The translations under genes and the position numbers were made by a program. 64,000 nt of DNA. Origin: RH-AL1 sp965277735 (GTDB taxonomy: Bacteria > Pseudomonadota > Alphaproteobacteria > Rhizobiales > Beijerinckiaceae). The stretch spans positions 620,001 to 684,000 of the forward strand of contig CBDIDO010000001.1 of assembly GCA_965277735.1 (NCBI GenBank), read 5' to 3'. The notes beneath the pieces were generated by a model that saw only the letters and a program-made list of their open reading frames with translations, did not search any database and was not told where the DNA came from. Positions within the stretch are counted from its first letter, which is position 1, and the number at the start of each line of letters is the position of its first letter. This document shows, piece by piece, positions 63,138-64,000 of this stretch.

Positions 63138-64000
63138 ATGCGTGACGTAGCAACCTTGACGACGGAGCATGCGCCGCCTTCGAGACGGCGCTTGCCACGC
63201 TTCGGCCTGGCCGGCCGGCTGATCGGGCTCATCGCCGCCTTCGTCATGATCGCCGAGGTGATGATCTACGTCCCGGCCATCGCCAACATGCGATACAATT
63301 GGGTGCGTCACCGCGTGGCCGGGGCGGCGACGGCCGCATGGGTCTTCGAGAACGCTCCCGATAAGCTGCTGTCCGAGGACTTCTCGCGCGAGCTTCTCAA
63401 GAACGTCGAAGCGCGGCTCATCGTGCTCGACCAGGGCGGCACGCGGCGGATTCTCGCAGCCGGCGATCTGCCGAGCAGGATCGACGAGGTCGACGATCTG
63501 CGCGCGAGCGATTGGCCGAGCCTGCTCGGCGCCGTCTATCGCAGTGTCGTCTCGCCGCCAGGGCGCGTCCTCACCTTCCTGAGCGCTGCGCCGGGTCGTG
63601 GCGATCTCATCGAGGTGACGATGGACGAGGCGCCGCTGAAGCGCGCCATCGTGATGTTCTCGCGGCGTCTGCTGATCTACTCGCTGATCGTCTCGGTCAT
63701 CGTGGCGACGCTGGCCGCCCTGGCGATGCACCGGATGATCCTCGCGCCCGTGCGGCGGCTCACCGACAGCATCGTCGAGTTCGGCGCCGATCCCGGCGAT
63801 CGCTCGCGGATCATCCAGCCCTCCGCCGCGCCGCACGAGATCGGCCAGGCCGAGCGTGCGCTCGCCGTGATGCAGGAGGCGCTCGCGCTCGAGATCTCGC
63901 AAAAGAAGAATCTCGCCAATCTCGGGCTCGCGGTGGCCAAGATAAACCACGACATGCGCAACATGCTGTCGGCCGCGCAGATCCTCACCGACCGCCTCGC
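63138..64000 (+). CDS. Sensor histidine kinase (N-terminal part, cut by window end)
   Basis: 287 codons are visible. A first membrane helix (LAGRLIGLIAAFVMIAEVMIY), a periplasmic domain (about 55-165), a second helix (IYSLIVSVIVATLAALAMH), a HAMP segment (RMILAPVRRLTDSIVEFGAD) and the dimerisation helix with the phosphoacceptor His in KINHDMRNMLSAAQ. The ATPase domain lies beyond the window. Partner regulator unknown. Confidence 0.88.
   Translation, partial: MRDVATLTTEHAPPSRRRLPRFGLAGRLIGLIAAFVMIAEVMIYVPAIANMRYNWVRHRVAGAATAAWVFENAPDKLLSEDFSRELLKNVEARLIVLDQGGTRRILAAGDLPSRIDEVDDLRASDWPSLLGAVYRSVVSPPGRVLTFLSAAPGRGDLIEVTMDEAPLKRAIVMFSRRLLIYSLIVSVIVATLAALAMHRMILAPVRRLTDSIVEFGADPGDRSRIIQPSAAPHEIGQAERALAVMQEALALEISQKKNLANLGLAVAKINHDMRNMLSAAQILTDRL

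Overview
The window looks like a chromosomal segment of an alphaproteobacterium of the order Hyphomicrobiales (Rhizobiales). The evidence is high GC with strong GC3 bias, a Flp pilin, the fxsA / Tim44-domain / mltA / smr gene block, a YciB septation protein, a DnaX that has lost its zinc module, plant-type glutamate-cysteine ligase, and RIME-like palindromic intergenic repeats. A XoxF-type lanthanide methanol dehydrogenase suggests a methylotrophic or methanol-using lineage. The genus cannot be fixed from the sequence alone.

Left part, about 1-23.8 kb: accessory in character. In order it holds a tripartite RND efflux system (minus strand, pump cut by the window start), an orphan xoxF, a dynamin-like GTPase, several small stress or envelope proteins (ABM monooxygenase, MgtC, PepSY, alginate-export-like porin), a DUF47-Pit phosphate uptake operon, a DUF930 protein and a Nudix hydrolase. 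From about 15.2 kb there is a stretch of gene decay: a DJ-1/PfpI remnant, a cold-shock gene killed by an amber codon and two 1-base deletions, an enolase with one frameshift, a response-regulator pseudogene with several frameshifts, and a large PD-like/HEPN/RES protein broken by an exact 8-bp tandem duplication. The same stretch has two fluoride riboswitches. One precedes the enolase-IlvD operon, the other a 58-residue membrane protein I do not recognise. In both, the Shine-Dalgarno sequence can pair with the conserved 3' part of the aptamer, which suggests translational control. Enolase and IlvD are both Mg-dependent dehydratases, so the operon may supply spare copies of fluoride-sensitive enzymes.

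Right part, about 23.8-64 kb: compact housekeeping chromosome. It has an HNH protein, transaldolase, lysophospholipase-like hydrolase, Hsp20, an SLT transglycosylase with an Ala/Lys-rich partner, yciB, a metallo-beta-lactamase-fold protein, then dnaA-ruvC-ruvA (no dnaN or ruvB adjacent), an M24 aminopeptidase, Flp pilin, gshA, rsmE, ubiA, an exported MsrB-MsrA pair, smr-mltA-Tim44, fxsA, recR-ybaB, a VapBC toxin-antitoxin pair, TPM and LemA proteins, dnaX, cysK, a PfkB sugar/adenosine kinase, an MFS transporter, a ketopantoate reductase-like enzyme and a GST. It ends with a translationally coupled three-gene set (UDP-galactopyranose mutase-like flavoprotein, GtrA, polytopic GT-C-like protein) and the start of a sensor histidine kinase.

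Apart from the left zone described above, the reading frames are intact, so the frameshifts look local rather than a general sequencing fault. No tRNA, rRNA, CRISPR array, complete insertion sequence or integrase was seen.
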